Below, one piece after another: positions 1 to 8,774 of a DNA stretch of 64,000 bases. The position numbers and the translations under genes were made by a program. Origin of the DNA: Streptosporangium brasiliense. GTDB taxonomy: Bacteria > Actinomycetota > Actinomycetes > Streptosporangiales > Streptosporangiaceae. The notes under the pieces were generated by a model. That model worked only from the letters and a program-made list of their open reading frames with translations, searched no databases and was not told the origin of the DNA. The DNA is taken from NCBI RefSeq assembly GCF_030811595.1, contig NZ_JAUSRB010000002.1:2976001-3040000 (forward strand), given 5' to 3'. The stretch's first letter is position 1; every line of letters begins with the position of its first letter.

Positions 1-1049
1 ATCTCGGCGACCAGCGCGGCGAGCCGGTCGGTCTCGTGCCCGCGGATGTGGGCGACGCCGCTGATCCGGCTGGGGGAGTCGGCGAGGGCGGCGAGGGCGG
101 CGATCGTCGGGGTCAGCTCGGCGACGTCGCGCAGGTCCGCCTCGATGCCGGTGACGCGGCCGGTGCCGCTGACCGCCAGGCCGCCGGGCGTGCGCTCGAC
201 CGAGGCGCCCATGTCCGCCAGCAGCCGCCGGAGCTGGTCGCCCGGCTGGGTCGTCGCCGCGGGCCAGCCCGGGATGGTGACCGTGCCGCCGGTGACCATC
301 GCGGCGCACAGGAACGGCGCCGCGTTCGACAGGTCGGGCTCCACGGTGAAGTCCCTGGCGCCGATCGGGCCGGGCTCGACCCGCCAGACGTCGGGCTCGG
401 AGTCGTCGACCCGGACACCGTGCTCGCGCAGCATCTGAACGGTCATCTGGATGTGCGGCTGGGAGGGGATCGGCGGGCCGGCGTGCCGTACTGTCACGCC
501 CTTCTCGAACCGGGCGGCGGTCAGCAGCAGGCCGGAGAGGAACTGGGAGGACCCGGACGCGTCGAGCGTGACCTCTCCGCCGGTCAGCGGGCCCCGGACG
601 GTGAACGGCAGCGCGTCGTTGTCCACGTCGGCGCCGAGGGCACGCAGCGCCCCCAGGATCGTGCCCATGGGGCGCTTGCGCGCGTGCGGGTCGCCGTCGA
701 AGAACACCTCGCCGTCGCCCAGCGCCGCCATCGGCGGCACGAACCGCATCACCGTGCCGGCCAGCCCCACGTCGATCCGCGCCCCGCCGGTGACCGGGCC
801 GGGTGTGATCGCCCAGTCGACGCTGGAGGCGCTCTCGTTGGAGGGGGTCATCGTCGCGCCGAGTGCCCGCAGCGCGTCCGCCATCAGGTCGGCGTCCCGG
901 CTGCGCAGGGCCAGCCGTACCGTGCCCGGGCCGTCGGCCAGCGCGGCCAGCAGCAGGGCGCGGTTGGTCACCGACTTCGAGCCGGGCAGGGAGACGGTCG
1001 CGCGGACGGGTTCGGTCGCGGTCGGTGCGGGCCACAGCGGAGCGGACAT
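1..1049 (-). CDS. aroA: 3-phosphoshikimate 1-carboxyvinyltransferase (EPSP synthase), 3' end cut by window
   Basis: This enzyme transfers the enolpyruvyl group of phosphoenolpyruvate to shikimate 3-phosphate, the sixth step of the shikimate pathway, in the cytoplasm. The visible 349 residues read from an ATG at 1049. They contain the family's N-terminal substrate loop [10 protein letters not shown] near residue 19, an LAGTVMRF segment matching the PEP-binding GNAGTxxR motif (with Leu for the usual Asn), and a [12 protein letters not shown] loop. The family is about 430 residues long, so roughly 80 C-terminal residues lie outside the window. No strong ribosome binding site precedes the ATG. 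The gene is divergent from the SRAP gene, with 58 bp between the starts. Confidence 0.95.
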   Translation of the reverse strand, partial: MSAPLWPAPTATEPVRATVSLPGSKSVTNRALLLAALADGPGTVRLALRSRDADLMADALRALGATMTPSNESASSVDWAITPGPVTGGARIDVGLAGTVMRFVPPMAALGDGEVFFDGDPHARKRPMGTILGALRALGADVDNDALPFTVRGPLTGGEVTLDASGSSQFLSGLLLTAARFEKGVTVRHAGPPIPSQPHIQMTVQMLREHGVRVDDSEPDVWRVEPGPIGARDFTVEPDLSNAAPFLCAAMVTGGTVTIPGWPAATTQPGDQLRRLLADMGASVERTPGGLAVSGTGRVTGIEADLRDVAELTPTIAALAALADSPSRISGVAHIRGHETDRLAALVAE

Positions 1050-1107
1050 GGTCAAAAGCCTACCGGGACGGTGACCCTGCGCTTCGAACACATGGCAAGG
1101 TGGTGAT

Positions 1108-1866
1108 ATGTGCGGGAGATACGCGTCTGCGCGGAAGAAGCAGGAGCTGCTTGAGCAGTTCCAGGTCGAGGTCGACGGGGCCGCTGAGGAGGAGCTCCGG
1201 CCCGACTACAACGTCGCGCCGACCAAACCGGTCTACGCGGTGCTGAGCCGGGTGCCCAAGAGCGACCCGGAGGCCGAGGCGGTCCGGCAGCTCCGGGTGC
1301 TCCGCTGGGGCCTGGTCCCCTCCTGGGCGAAGGACCCGTCCATCGGCTCAAGGATGATCAACGCGCGGGTCGAGACGCTCACCGAGAAGCCGTCCTTCCG
1401 CAGGGCGTTCGCCGAGCGCCGGTGCCTGCTCCCGGCCGACGGCTACTTCGAATGGGCTGTGGCGGAGGAGGGCGGGACGGTCAAGAAGCCGAAGAAGCAG
1501 CCCTACTTCATCCACCCCGCCGACGGCGGGGTCATGGCCATGGCGGGGCTGTACGAGTTCTGGCGCGACCGGGGCCGGCCCGACGACGACCCGCTCGCCT
1601 GGCTGGTGACCTGCGCCGTCATCACCACCTCCGCCCTGGACGAGGCCGGCACGGTCCACGACCGGATGCCGATGCTGATCGAGCGGGACCGCTGGGCGGA
1701 GTGGCTCGACCCCGGGGTGCCCGACGCGAAGGGGTTCCTGGTCCCGGCCGGCTCCACCGGGCTGAAGGCGTATCCGGTCTCCACCGCGGTGAACTCGGTG
1801 CGGAACAACGGCCCGGAGCTCATCGAGCCGCTGCTGGAAGAGGATGACGGTCAGGCGCTCTTCTGA
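1108..1866 (+). CDS. SOS response-associated peptidase family protein (SRAP/YedK/HMCES)
   Basis: SRAP proteins recognise abasic sites in single-stranded DNA and form a stable thiazolidine crosslink through their N-terminal cysteine, shielding the lesion. The 252-residue protein begins MCGRY, so Cys2 becomes the N-terminal nucleophile once Met is removed. The other family residues are visible: Asn35 in YNVAPT, Glu115 in GYFEW and His184 in TVHDRMP. The ATG follows an AAGGTGG ribosome binding site. The length is normal for bacterial members. The gene is divergent from aroA, and about 200 bp separates it from the DksA-like gene downstream. I see no LexA box in the short upstream gap. Confidence 0.93.
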   Translation: MCGRYASARKKQELLEQFQVEVDGAAEEELRPDYNVAPTKPVYAVLSRVPKSDPEAEAVRQLRVLRWGLVPSWAKDPSIGSRMINARVETLTEKPSFRRAFAERRCLLPADGYFEWAVAEEGGTVKKPKKQPYFIHPADGGVMAMAGLYEFWRDRGRPDDDPLAWLVTCAVITTSALDEAGTVHDRMPMLIERDRWAEWLDPGVPDAKGFLVPAGSTGLKAYPVSTAVNSVRNNGPELIEPLLEEDDGQALF

Positions 1867-2065
1867 GCGTCCGTCCCCCTTCCGGGAGCGTCCGTATCCG
1901 AAAACAATCTGTAACCGGTGTAAAACCAACGCCAAGTGGGCATCCGCTGATGAAAGCGATACCTCTGAAAGAGGGTGTCGCCGTAAAACCTCATCCCCTT
2001 CGCGCCTGACGGGACAATCGGGGATCCCTTCACAGGCCGCCCCCACTCTGCGGAGGTGCGGATAC

Positions 2066-2398
2066 GTGAACGCCGCGACCGCGCGTGTGCGCCTGGAGAG
2101 CATGCTCGCCGAGCTTGACCGGTCCATCGGGGTGCTGCGGGGAGATCCCCTGACCGCGTGGGACCGGTCCGCGGGCGATGCCGGGTCGGTCCTGACCGAC
2201 GCGGACCGCAACCGGGCCATGCTGGAGGCGGCCACCCAGCAGCGCCGCTCGGTGCTCGAAGCACTCAGGCGGCTGGACGACGGGCTCTACGGCCTCTGCG
2301 CCGACTGCGGCAGTCCCGTGCCGGAGGGCAGGCTCGAAGCGCGCCCCGAGGCCGCCCGCTGCGTGCAGTGCCAGGCGAAGCGCGAGCGCAGGCGCTGA
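2066..2398 (+). CDS. DksA/TraR-family zinc-finger protein
   Basis: DksA/TraR proteins insert a coiled coil into the secondary channel of RNA polymerase and alter initiation. This 110-residue protein has a helical N-terminal half and a C-terminal four-cysteine finger, CADCGSP followed 17 residues later by CVQC. That C-x2-C-x17-C-x2-C spacing is typical of the family. I chose the GTG at 2066 because GGAGG at 2052-2056 sits at proper distance. The open frame continues upstream to 1844, but that part lacks coding character. The 200-bp gap before it (1867-2065) has AT-richer promoter-like sequence and no gene. Binding to polymerase is inferred from family only. Confidence 0.85.
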   Translation: MNAATARVRLESMLAELDRSIGVLRGDPLTAWDRSAGDAGSVLTDADRNRAMLEAATQQRRSVLEALRRLDDGLYGLCADCGSPVPEGRLEARPEAARCVQCQAKRERRR

Positions 2399-2431
2399 CC
2401 CGTGGCCGGCCCGCTCTCTGTCCCTGCCTCT

Positions 2432-2512
2432 CTCGGACAGGACCTCCTAGGGGTGGACCTCGGACAGGACCTCCTAGGGGTGGACCTCGGACAGGACCTG
2501 CTAGGGGCGGAC
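2432..2512. repeat. 27-bp tandem repeat, three copies
   Basis: Three head-to-tail copies of a 27-bp unit starting CTCGGACAGGACCTCC lie at 2432-2458, 2459-2485 and 2486-2512. The third differs at two positions, and degenerate versions continue to about 2570. The array fills the 273-bp gap between the convergent DksA-like and methyltransferase genes. It has no spacers, so it is a minisatellite and not a CRISPR. Confidence 0.85.
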
Positions 2513-2671
2513 AGGGCCTCCTGGGGACGGTGCCTCGCTCGGACGGCGCCTCCTGGGGGCGGTCCTCCACGGGGTTAAGGACGGTCCCCAGGACGGCGCC
2601 CACCGGCGTCCCGGAGGCGCGCAGGGGCCGTCCCGGAGCCGCGGAGGGGCCTTCCACGGCTCCGGCGGGTC

Positions 2672-3412
2672 CTACCGGCGGCGGGCGCTGGCGACCAGGT
2701 GGATGCCCACGGTGTCGTCGTCGGCCGGATCCGCCTCCAGCTCGGTGTTGACCAGCCAGGTGAGCGCGCGCGAGTCGGAGGCCAGCACGTGGTCGACCGT
2801 CGAGGGGGACAGCACCGTGCGGGGCCGGATCCACTCCACCTCCAGGCCGGCGTCGGTGAGCAGGTCGCGCAGCTGGCCGCTGCTGAAGCACCGGGTGATG
2901 CTCCCGTCGGGCCAGGGCACGAGCATGACCTCGCCGGTCTGGCGCAGATGGGCCCAGTAGTTCTGCTCGGCGAGGATCGCCATCCCCAGCACCAGGGAGT
3001 CGACGCAGAGCAGCGCCCGCCCGCCGGGCCGCAACACCCGGGCGACGTCGTCGATCGCCGACTCGGCCATGAGCTCCACCGACATGGCGCGCTCCTCGGC
3101 GAGCACGGCGTCCACGCTGCGGTCGGGGAGGAATCGGAGATCGTCGGCGCGGACCTGACTGACCTTGGAGACGTCGTGCAGCAGCGGCTGACCCTCCACG
3201 GTGCGGCGGAAGTCGACCACCTCCAGCACCCGGTGCCCGGCCTTGGCGGCCTGGGCCGACCAGCGGCCCCGGCCGCCGGACAGGTCGAGGACGGTCGAAG
3301 GGCTCTCCGGCAGCCATCGGCTCAGCTGCTCGGCGGCGACCGCGCGATAAAAGGTCCAGTACGGCCCGAGCGTTCCTGAGCCGTTCAGCTCTTCGGCCGG
3401 GATGGGCAGCAC
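2672..3412 (-). CDS. class I SAM-dependent methyltransferase, substrate unknown
   Basis: The 246-residue protein has a Rossmann methyltransferase core. SAM-binding motif I is VLDLSGGRGRW near residue 38, an acidic segment DDLRFLPDRSVDAVLAEE follows, and a post-motif VARVLRPGGRALLCVDS is typical of Methyltransf_11-type enzymes. I chose the GTG at 3412 because AGGAG lies seven bases upstream; the frame also opens at 3496, but the added 28 residues look non-coding. The gene is divergent from sigR, and the 165-bp gap holds the sigma-R type promoter for sigR. The substrate cannot be deduced. Its position next to sigR is suggestive, but I see no second sigma-R box facing this gene. Confidence 0.8.
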   Translation of the reverse strand: MLPIPAEELNGSGTLGPYWTFYRAVAAEQLSRWLPESPSTVLDLSGGRGRWSAQAAKAGHRVLEVVDFRRTVEGQPLLHDVSKVSQVRADDLRFLPDRSVDAVLAEERAMSVELMAESAIDDVARVLRPGGRALLCVDSLVLGMAILAEQNYWAHLRQTGEVMLVPWPDGSITRCFSSGQLRDLLTDAGLEVEWIRPRTVLSPSTVDHVLASDSRALTWLVNTELEADPADDDTVGIHLVASARRR

Positions 3413-3508
3413 AAGCGGCTCCTGGCGTCGGGTATCCGGTGGTCTACAGCTACCTGCCGGTACGTATGTTTTTCCCCGTACCGGGTCCTTCGTCACCTTC
3501 TATCTTGT

Positions 3509-3535
3509 GGGAACAGATGACAGGACGGGCGTGTT
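3509..3535 (+). promoter_or_regulatory. sigma-R type promoter of sigR
   Basis: GGGAAC at 3509-3514 is followed by exactly 18 bases and GTT at 3533-3535. This matches the sigma-R consensus GGAAT-N18-GTT in all but one base. Transcription would start near 3541, about 37 bases before the sigR ATG, implying autoregulation of sigR-rsrA under disulfide stress as in Streptomyces coelicolor. Confidence 0.75.
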
Positions 3536-3577
3536 GCAGCGGACAACGCACGATCCTTTCGGGAGGTTGGCAAGCCG

Positions 3578-4300
3578 ATGCTCGCGTTGATCGAACCCAT
3601 CACCCGCCCCGGTGATCGGTCCATCCCTGATGAGCGGGTATCCTCCGCTCAGTACGGAGTCCCGCGTCAGCAGGGCTTCGGCGATCTTAAGGGGGTGGGT
3701 CCGGTCCCTGCGACAGACGCGGAGACTCTGGAGCAGCGGAGCACACGGTTCGAGCGGGATGTGATGCCTTATCTCGACCAGCTCTACTCCGCCGCGCTCC
3801 GGATGACCCGGAACCCAGCGGATGCCGAAGATCTTCTCCAGGAGACCTTCGCCAAGGCCTTCGCGTCCTTCCACCAGTTCCAGGAAGGCACCAACCTCAA
3901 GGCCTGGCTGTACCGCATCCTGACCAACACCTTCATCAACAGCTACCGCAAGAAGCAGCGGGAGCCCAAGCAGTCGGGCGCCGAGGAGATCGAGGACTGG
4001 CAGCTCGCCAGGGCCGAGTCGCACACCTCGGCCGGGCTGAAGTCCGCTGAGATCGAGGCACTCGAGCATCTGCCCGACAGCGACGTCAAGCAGGCGCTGG
4101 CCGCGCTCCCGGAGGAGTTCCGCATCGCCGTCTACCTCGCCGACGTCGAGGGTTTCCCCTACAAGGAGATCGCCGACATCATGGGCACCCCCATCGGGAC
4201 CGTGATGTCGCGGCTTCACCGTGGGCGCCGCCAACTGCGGACCCAACTGGAGGACTACGCCCGCGAGCGTGGCCTGGTTCCCGCGGAGGGTGCGAAGTGA
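3578..4300 (+). CDS. sigR: ECF RNA polymerase sigma factor SigR (disulfide stress)
   Basis: SigR directs RNA polymerase to thiol-homeostasis genes and is held inactive by the zinc anti-sigma factor RsrA until disulfide stress. The 240-residue product has sigma region 2 ([16 protein letters not shown], then [11 protein letters not shown], residues about 65-115) and region 4 ([10 protein letters not shown], then [19 protein letters not shown], residues about 170-215). Two starts are possible. ATG 3578 has GGGAGG at 3561 and gives the long form. GTG 3695 inside the frame would give a 201-residue form beginning [10 protein letters not shown]. coelicolor makes a similar long unstable form from its autoregulated promoter. 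rsrA follows after 61 bp. Confidence 0.92.
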   Translation: MLALIEPITRPGDRSIPDERVSSAQYGVPRQQGFGDLKGVGPVPATDAETLEQRSTRFERDVMPYLDQLYSAALRMTRNPADAEDLLQETFAKAFASFHQFQEGTNLKAWLYRILTNTFINSYRKKQREPKQSGAEEIEDWQLARAESHTSAGLKSAEIEALEHLPDSDVKQALAALPEEFRIAVYLADVEGFPYKEIADIMGTPIGTVMSRLHRGRRQLRTQLEDYARERGLVPAEGAK

Positions 4301-4361
4301 GCGAGCGAGGCGACGGCGAGCCCGTACGGACCGGCCCGGCGATCGCGGACGGGGTGATCGC

Positions 4362-4628
4362 ATGAGCTGCGGCAAGCCCCACGCCACCGACTGCCGTGAA
4401 GTCCTGGACAAGGTTTACACCTACCTTGACGGTGAGCTCGACGAGAACAACTGCGTCGACATCCGCGAGCACCTGGACGAGTGCGGCCCCTGCCTGGAGG
4501 AATACGGCCTGGAGCAGGTCGTCAAGCAGCTGGTCGCCAAGCACTGCGGCTGCGACCGGGCCTCGGAGGACCTGCGCGCCAAAGTGCTCGACAGGATCAA
4601 GCAGGTCCGCTCGGACTTGACCGGCTGA
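4362..4628 (+). CDS. rsrA: anti-sigma factor RsrA (zinc, redox-sensing)
   Basis: RsrA binds SigR when reduced and zinc-loaded; disulfide formation releases zinc and the sigma factor. This 88-residue protein has the ZAS residues at exactly the positions known from Streptomyces RsrA: Cys3, His7 and Cys11 at the N-terminus, then His37, Cys41 and Cys44 in HLDECGPC. Further cysteines at 31, 62 and 64 resemble the extra ones in that protein. The ATG at 4362 is chosen to give this numbering. It lies 61 bp after sigR on the same strand and is surely co-transcribed with it. Confidence 0.93.
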   Translation: MSCGKPHATDCREVLDKVYTYLDGELDENNCVDIREHLDECGPCLEEYGLEQVVKQLVAKHCGCDRASEDLRAKVLDRIKQVRSDLTG

Positions 4629-4683
4629 CCTCCTAGGATCTCTCCCATGGCCATGGCGATGGCCGAGGAGCTTGGGGGGCGGC

Positions 4684-5625
4684 ATGCGCATACTCGTCAC
4701 CGGTGGAGCGGGATTCATCGGATCCAATCTGGTGGACCGGTTGCTGGCCGACGGCCACGAGGTCACGGCCGTGGACGACCTGTCCGGCGGCGACCGCGAC
4801 AACCTCGCCGGCGCGGCGCAGAGCCCGCTGTTCAGGCTCCATCAGATGGATGTGCGCGACCCCGCCCTGATCGGCCTGGTCGCCGACTGGGAGCCCGAGG
4901 TCATCTGCCACCTCGCCGCGCAGATCAGCGTGCGCAAGAGCGTGGCCGACCCCGTCCACGACGCCCGGCTCAACGTCGAGGGCACCGCCTCCGTCCTCAC
5001 CGCCGCCCAGCGCGGCGGCACCCGCAAGGTCGTCTTCGCCTCCTCGGTCGCCGTGTACGGCAGGCCCGCGGTCATCCCGGTCCCCGCGGACGCGGCGACC
5101 GACCCGCGCTCGCCGTACGCGGCCTCCAAGCTCAGCGCGGAGACCTACCTGGCCGCCTTCAAGGCGCTCCACGGCATCGACTACACCACCTTGGTGCTCG
5201 CCAACGTCTACGGCCCCCGTCAGTCACCCGGCGGCGAGGCCGGGGTGGTCGCCATCTTCACCGACGCCCTGCTCAACGGCACCCCCACGGTGCTGTACGG
5301 CGACGGCACCCAGACTCGCGACTACGTCTTCGTCGACGACGTGGTGGACGGTTTCGTCCGTGCCTGCGGGAGCGGTGACGGCCGCCGGTTCAACCTGGGC
5401 ACCGGGGTGGAGACCACCGACCGCGCGCTGCACACCCTGGTGGCCGAGGCCGTCGGCGCGCCCGACGGCCCGGAGACCGCCGTGGCACGCCCGGGAGATC
5501 TCCCGGCGATGGCCGTCGATCCGGCCCCCGCGCTGGAGGGGCTGGGCTGGCGGCCCCAGACCGACCTGCCCACCGGGCTGAAGGCCACCGTCGACTGGGC
5601 GCGGGCCCGGCTGGCGGCCCGCTAA
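4684..5625 (+). CDS. NAD-dependent epimerase/dehydratase, UDP-glucose 4-epimerase-like
   Basis: This is an extended short-chain dehydrogenase acting on a nucleotide sugar. The N-terminal Rossmann motif is TGGAGFIGSN (residues 6-15), Ser and Tyr-x3-Lys of the active site are in SSVAVYG and YAASK, and LANVYGPRQ is the usual substrate-proximal segment. Its 313 residues match GalE-type enzymes. I chose ATG 4684 over an in-frame TTG at 4672 because GGGGGG at 4674-4679 precedes it. It lies downstream of rsrA in the same direction, 55 bp away. Whether the substrate is UDP-glucose or another sugar nucleotide cannot be told. Confidence 0.87.
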   Translation: MRILVTGGAGFIGSNLVDRLLADGHEVTAVDDLSGGDRDNLAGAAQSPLFRLHQMDVRDPALIGLVADWEPEVICHLAAQISVRKSVADPVHDARLNVEGTASVLTAAQRGGTRKVVFASSVAVYGRPAVIPVPADAATDPRSPYAASKLSAETYLAAFKALHGIDYTTLVLANVYGPRQSPGGEAGVVAIFTDALLNGTPTVLYGDGTQTRDYVFVDDVVDGFVRACGSGDGRRFNLGTGVETTDRALHTLVAEAVGAPDGPETAVARPGDLPAMAVDPAPALEGLGWRPQTDLPTGLKATVDWARARLAAR

Positions 5626-5749
5626 CCGCGACACCGGCGATGGCGTGCGGTGATGGATTGGTTACGCTTTGCTTGCGATTCTCGGTCAGCCCCTCCGGGT
5701 CGGGCTCGCTTCTGTAGCCTGAGTTGCGAAAACGACATGGAGGCAGCGC

Positions 5750-5800
5750 ATGTTGAAGGAAACGGTCAGCCCGGCACGTCTCGGGATCTCCTGGACTTGA
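5750..5800 (+). CDS. possible 16-residue upstream peptide
   Basis: An ATG at 5750 follows a perfect GGAGG (5739-5743) at six bases and reads MLKETVSPARLGISWT before TGA at 5798. It ends 23 bases before the GTG of the HD-GYP gene, whose own ribosome binding site is poor. It could be a leader peptide affecting translation of the next gene. The peptide matches nothing I recognise, so only the start signal supports it. Confidence 0.35.
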   Translation: MLKETVSPARLGISWT

Positions 5801-5823
5801 GCACGCGCTCGTAGGACCCAAGG

Positions 5824-7179
5824 GTGGCCGCTTTGCGTGGACTGCCGTGGTTTGCCAAGGTCTACCTTGTCGCTGTGATCGGGGCGGCGGTCGCGCTCCT
5901 CGGATACAGCGTGGCGGTGAGCGGTCGTCTTGAGCGGCTCGACTGGTCGAACCTACTCGTACTGGCCCTGTTGTTCCTGGTGTGCGAGTCGGTGCCGACG
6001 CTGCTCAACGTCAAGCAGGCCGCGGTGTCGGTCAGCTTCTCGGCCGCGCTCGCCGCGGTGGTGCTCCTCGGTCCCGAGGGGGCGGCGCTGGTCGGCATGA
6101 CGGCCGTCTTCAGCGTGCGGCCGGGGCTGCCGCTGGTGAAGCGGCTGTTCAACGGTGCCCAGTTCGCCATCTGCGGTTACGCAGCGGGCCGGGCCTACGA
6201 GTGGCTGGGGGGCACGGCGGGCCTGCCGACCATCGCCGGGTTCGACGATCTGATCGTGCCGTTCGCGGGCGCGGCGGCGGTCTTCGTCCCGCTGAACTTC
6301 GTCCTGATCGCGATCGTGCTCGTGCTCACCGGCCAGGCCGACCAGGTGCCGCTGCGGGGGGTGGCCCAGTTCATGGTCTCCTACCTGGGCTACGCCACCT
6401 TCGGCCTGCTGATCGCCGGGCTGTGGGCGACGGTCAGCTCGATCTCCGCGGTCCTCGTGCTGCTCCCGCTGTTCGTCGCCCGCTGGGCCTTCGGCCAATA
6501 CCTCGCCCAGCAGCGCTCCTACGACGCCACCATCGCGGCGCTCTGCCAGGCGGTGGAGACCAAGGACTACTACACCCGTGGTCACTGCACCCGCGTCTCG
6601 CTGGCCTCGGGCATGATCGCCCAGGAGATCGGCATGGGGTCCGAGCGGCTGCGGGCGATCCGTTACGCCGGGATGCTGCACGACGTGGGCAAGCTGGGCG
6701 TGCCGACCAAGGTGCTGCAGAAGGACGGCCCGCTCACCGAGGAGGAGTTCGCCGCGATCCAGCTCCATCCGATGCGCGGGCTGGAGATCGTGCGCGGCAT
6801 CGACTTCCTCGACGAGGCGTTCGCCGGGATCATGCACCACCACGAGCGGCAGGACGGTAAGGGATACCCGATGGGGTTGGCCGGGGAGGAGATCCCGGAG
6901 TTCGCCCGGATCATCGCGGTGGCCGACGCCTTCGACTCCATGACCTCCGACCGCTCCTACCGGGGGGCGCGCCCCGTGGAGGTGGCGATGGCCGAGCTCC
7001 GCAAGGGAGCCGGCACTCAGTTCGACCCGGTGATGGTGGTCGCGTTCATCAAGGCCGTCGACCGCGACGGCTGGGAGCCGCCGCGCAAGGTCGTCACGCC
7101 TCCGGCCGGCGAGGCGGAGACCACCACCAAGGACCACGACGACCCGACCATGCCCATCCAGGTGGTGTCGGAGCGGTGA
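5824..7179 (+). CDS. membrane HD-GYP domain protein (putative cyclic dinucleotide phosphodiesterase)
   Basis: HD-GYP proteins hydrolyse cyclic di-GMP and related dinucleotides with a metal centre. The N-terminal 220 residues form about six hydrophobic segments (for example residues 11-31, 43-56, 66-95, 145-170, 185-218), a membrane sensor module. The C-terminal domain keeps the full signature: His254 in RGHCTR, His286-Asp287 in MLHDVGKLG, His338-340 and DGKGYP at 344-349. It starts at GTG 5824 with little Shine-Dalgarno sequence and a candidate leader peptide before it. A second HD protein with degenerate motifs follows after a 111-bp duplicated stretch. Activity is inferred from intact motifs. 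Confidence 0.88.
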   Translation: MAALRGLPWFAKVYLVAVIGAAVALLGYSVAVSGRLERLDWSNLLVLALLFLVCESVPTLLNVKQAAVSVSFSAALAAVVLLGPEGAALVGMTAVFSVRPGLPLVKRLFNGAQFAICGYAAGRAYEWLGGTAGLPTIAGFDDLIVPFAGAAAVFVPLNFVLIAIVLVLTGQADQVPLRGVAQFMVSYLGYATFGLLIAGLWATVSSISAVLVLLPLFVARWAFGQYLAQQRSYDATIAALCQAVETKDYYTRGHCTRVSLASGMIAQEIGMGSERLRAIRYAGMLHDVGKLGVPTKVLQKDGPLTEEEFAAIQLHPMRGLEIVRGIDFLDEAFAGIMHHHERQDGKGYPMGLAGEEIPEFARIIAVADAFDSMTSDRSYRGARPVEVAMAELRKGAGTQFDPVMVVAFIKAVDRDGWEPPRKVVTPPAGEAETTTKDHDDPTMPIQVVSER

Positions 7180-7287
7180 GCCGCCGGGCGGGCGGGGCGA
7201 GGGTGAGGGCGGGCGCGACCATGGGCACAGAGCGGTGAGCCGCCGGGGCGGGGCGAGGGTGAAGGCGGGGGCGACCATGGAAGCAGG
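7171..7287 (+). repeat. imperfect 58-bp direct duplication spanning the stop codon
   Basis: Two copies, 7171-7229 and 7230-7287, both begin GAGCGGTGAGCCGCCGG and end GCGACCATGG plus a few bases. The first copy contains the last codons and TGA of the HD-GYP gene. The second ends just before the ATG of the next HD protein. The duplication therefore forms the whole intergenic spacer. Confidence 0.85.
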
Positions 7288-7290
7288 GCG

Positions 7291-8574
7291 ATGAACGGCA
7301 CCACCACCGCCACGCGGGCGTTCCAGCGGCTCGACTCGGGCCAGCTCCTGCTGATCTGCGCGGCGGGCCTGTTGGCGGTGACGGGGGTGGCGCACACCGC
7401 CGCCGCCGGGCTGCTCGACCCGGAGGTCGCCATCGGGTTCGGCGCGCTCATCGCGGCGGGGGAGCTGGCCAGGCTCACGATGCCGGGCAACCGGGAGGTG
7501 GCGCCGATCGGCGCGGCGGCCGCGCTCGGCTACACGCTGCTGCTGGACATGGGCGACGTCCCGGCGCGGCACTCGGCGCTCCAGGTCGTCGCGGTGCTGG
7601 CGGTCGGCATGGCCGCCGGGGCGCTGCCGCACCTGGCGGTGGGCCGCCCGCCCCGGCCGGACGCGATGGCGCGCAGGCTGCTCACCGGCGCGCTGCTGGC
7701 GGTGGCCTACCGGCCGTTGGCGGGGTCGCTGTTCGAGCTGACGAAGGGGCCCGAGGGCGGTTGGTGGCCCGCGCTCGGCGTGATGGCCCTGCTCCTACTG
7801 GTCATGGTGCTGGCGGACGTGCTGCTGGCCGCCGTGCTCCGGGCCGAGCAGGTGCGCGCGGCCTTCGGCGTGGCCCTCCGCGACGAGGCGCGGATGGCCA
7901 CGCCGCTGTGGGCCGCCGTCGCCGCCTCCGGCATCCTGCTCGCCCTCGCCTCGCACAGCATGGACATGGCGGCGCTGCTGGTCTTCGCCGCGCCGCTGCT
8001 GGTCACCCAGGTCGCCTTCCGTAAATACGCCGGGATCCGGGCCACCTACCTCCAGACGGTCCGGGCGCTGTCGCGGGTCACCGAGGTCGGCGGCTACGTC
8101 GAGCCGGGGCATTCGCGCCGGGTCAGCCGCCTGGCGGTCGCGGTCGGGCGGGAGCTGGGCCTGGCCGAGCCCGAGCTACTGGAGCTGGAGTACGCCGCGC
8201 TCATGCACGACATCGGCCAGCTCTCGCTGCGCGATCCGATCCCCGGGGGCGCCACGGTGCTCACCGAGCCCGAGCAGGCCCGGCGCATCGCCGAACTCGG
8301 CGCGGAGGTGATCCGGCAGACCGGGGTGCTGGACCGGGTGGCCGAGATCGTCCGCCGCCAGTGCGATCCCTGCGCCGAGACGCCGCCGCTGGCCAGCCGC
8401 ATCATCAAGGTGGCCAACGCCTATGACGACCTGGTCGGCGGCTCCACCGACCGGGACCGGGCCGGGGCCGCCCTCGAACGGCTCCGCCTCGGCGCCGGCG
8501 AGGAGTATGATCCACCGGTCGTCGAAGCGGCAGCCCGCGTCATCGACAGGTTGACTCCGTCGTACCGGATCTGA
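7291..8574 (+). CDS. membrane protein with degenerate HD-GYP-like domain
   Basis: The 427-residue protein has the same plan as its upstream neighbour: seven or so hydrophobic segments in residues 15-245, then an HD-type helical domain. His274 (EPGHSRR) and His306-Asp307 (LMHDIGQLS) remain. The invariant Lys after HD is Gln310, the HHE triplet is RRQ at 355-357, and DGxGYP is absent. It is therefore unlikely to be a standard HD-GYP phosphodiesterase; it may bind a nucleotide or act as a regulatory partner. It starts at ATG 7291 directly after the duplicated spacer and is probably co-transcribed with the intact HD-GYP gene. Confidence 0.82.
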   Translation: MNGTTTATRAFQRLDSGQLLLICAAGLLAVTGVAHTAAAGLLDPEVAIGFGALIAAGELARLTMPGNREVAPIGAAAALGYTLLLDMGDVPARHSALQVVAVLAVGMAAGALPHLAVGRPPRPDAMARRLLTGALLAVAYRPLAGSLFELTKGPEGGWWPALGVMALLLLVMVLADVLLAAVLRAEQVRAAFGVALRDEARMATPLWAAVAASGILLALASHSMDMAALLVFAAPLLVTQVAFRKYAGIRATYLQTVRALSRVTEVGGYVEPGHSRRVSRLAVAVGRELGLAEPELLELEYAALMHDIGQLSLRDPIPGGATVLTEPEQARRIAELGAEVIRQTGVLDRVAEIVRRQCDPCAETPPLASRIIKVANAYDDLVGGSTDRDRAGAALERLRLGAGEEYDPPVVEAAARVIDRLTPSYRI

Positions 8575-8774
8575 AAGATCTCCTTGCGGATCCGAACGAT
8601 CGCCTCCCGGACCCGAAGGATCTCCCTTCCTGACCGGGTGGTCCCCGGGAGGGTTCCGATCCCGCGCGCTTGTGGGTTTCCTACAGATCACGTTCCCGTG
8701 ATCGGTGGTTTCGGGCTTAGGGCTGTGCTAAGACCCCGATCATAGGGTGGAGCGGTCGAAAGGGGTCTGCCAAC

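Noticed and set aside
36-1106. Long plus-strand frame across aroA
   Set aside because: It is the antisense shadow of aroA; the minus strand has clear EPSP synthase motifs and this frame has Arg/Gly/Ala-rich nonsense composition.
2432-2570. Possible CRISPR array
   Set aside because: The repeats are directly adjacent with no unique spacers, and no cas genes are present.
5953-7632. 559-codon minus-strand frame opposite the HD-GYP gene
   Set aside because: Composition is dominated by Arg, His, Gly and Asp, as in shadows of GC-rich genes, and the plus strand has intact HD-GYP motifs.
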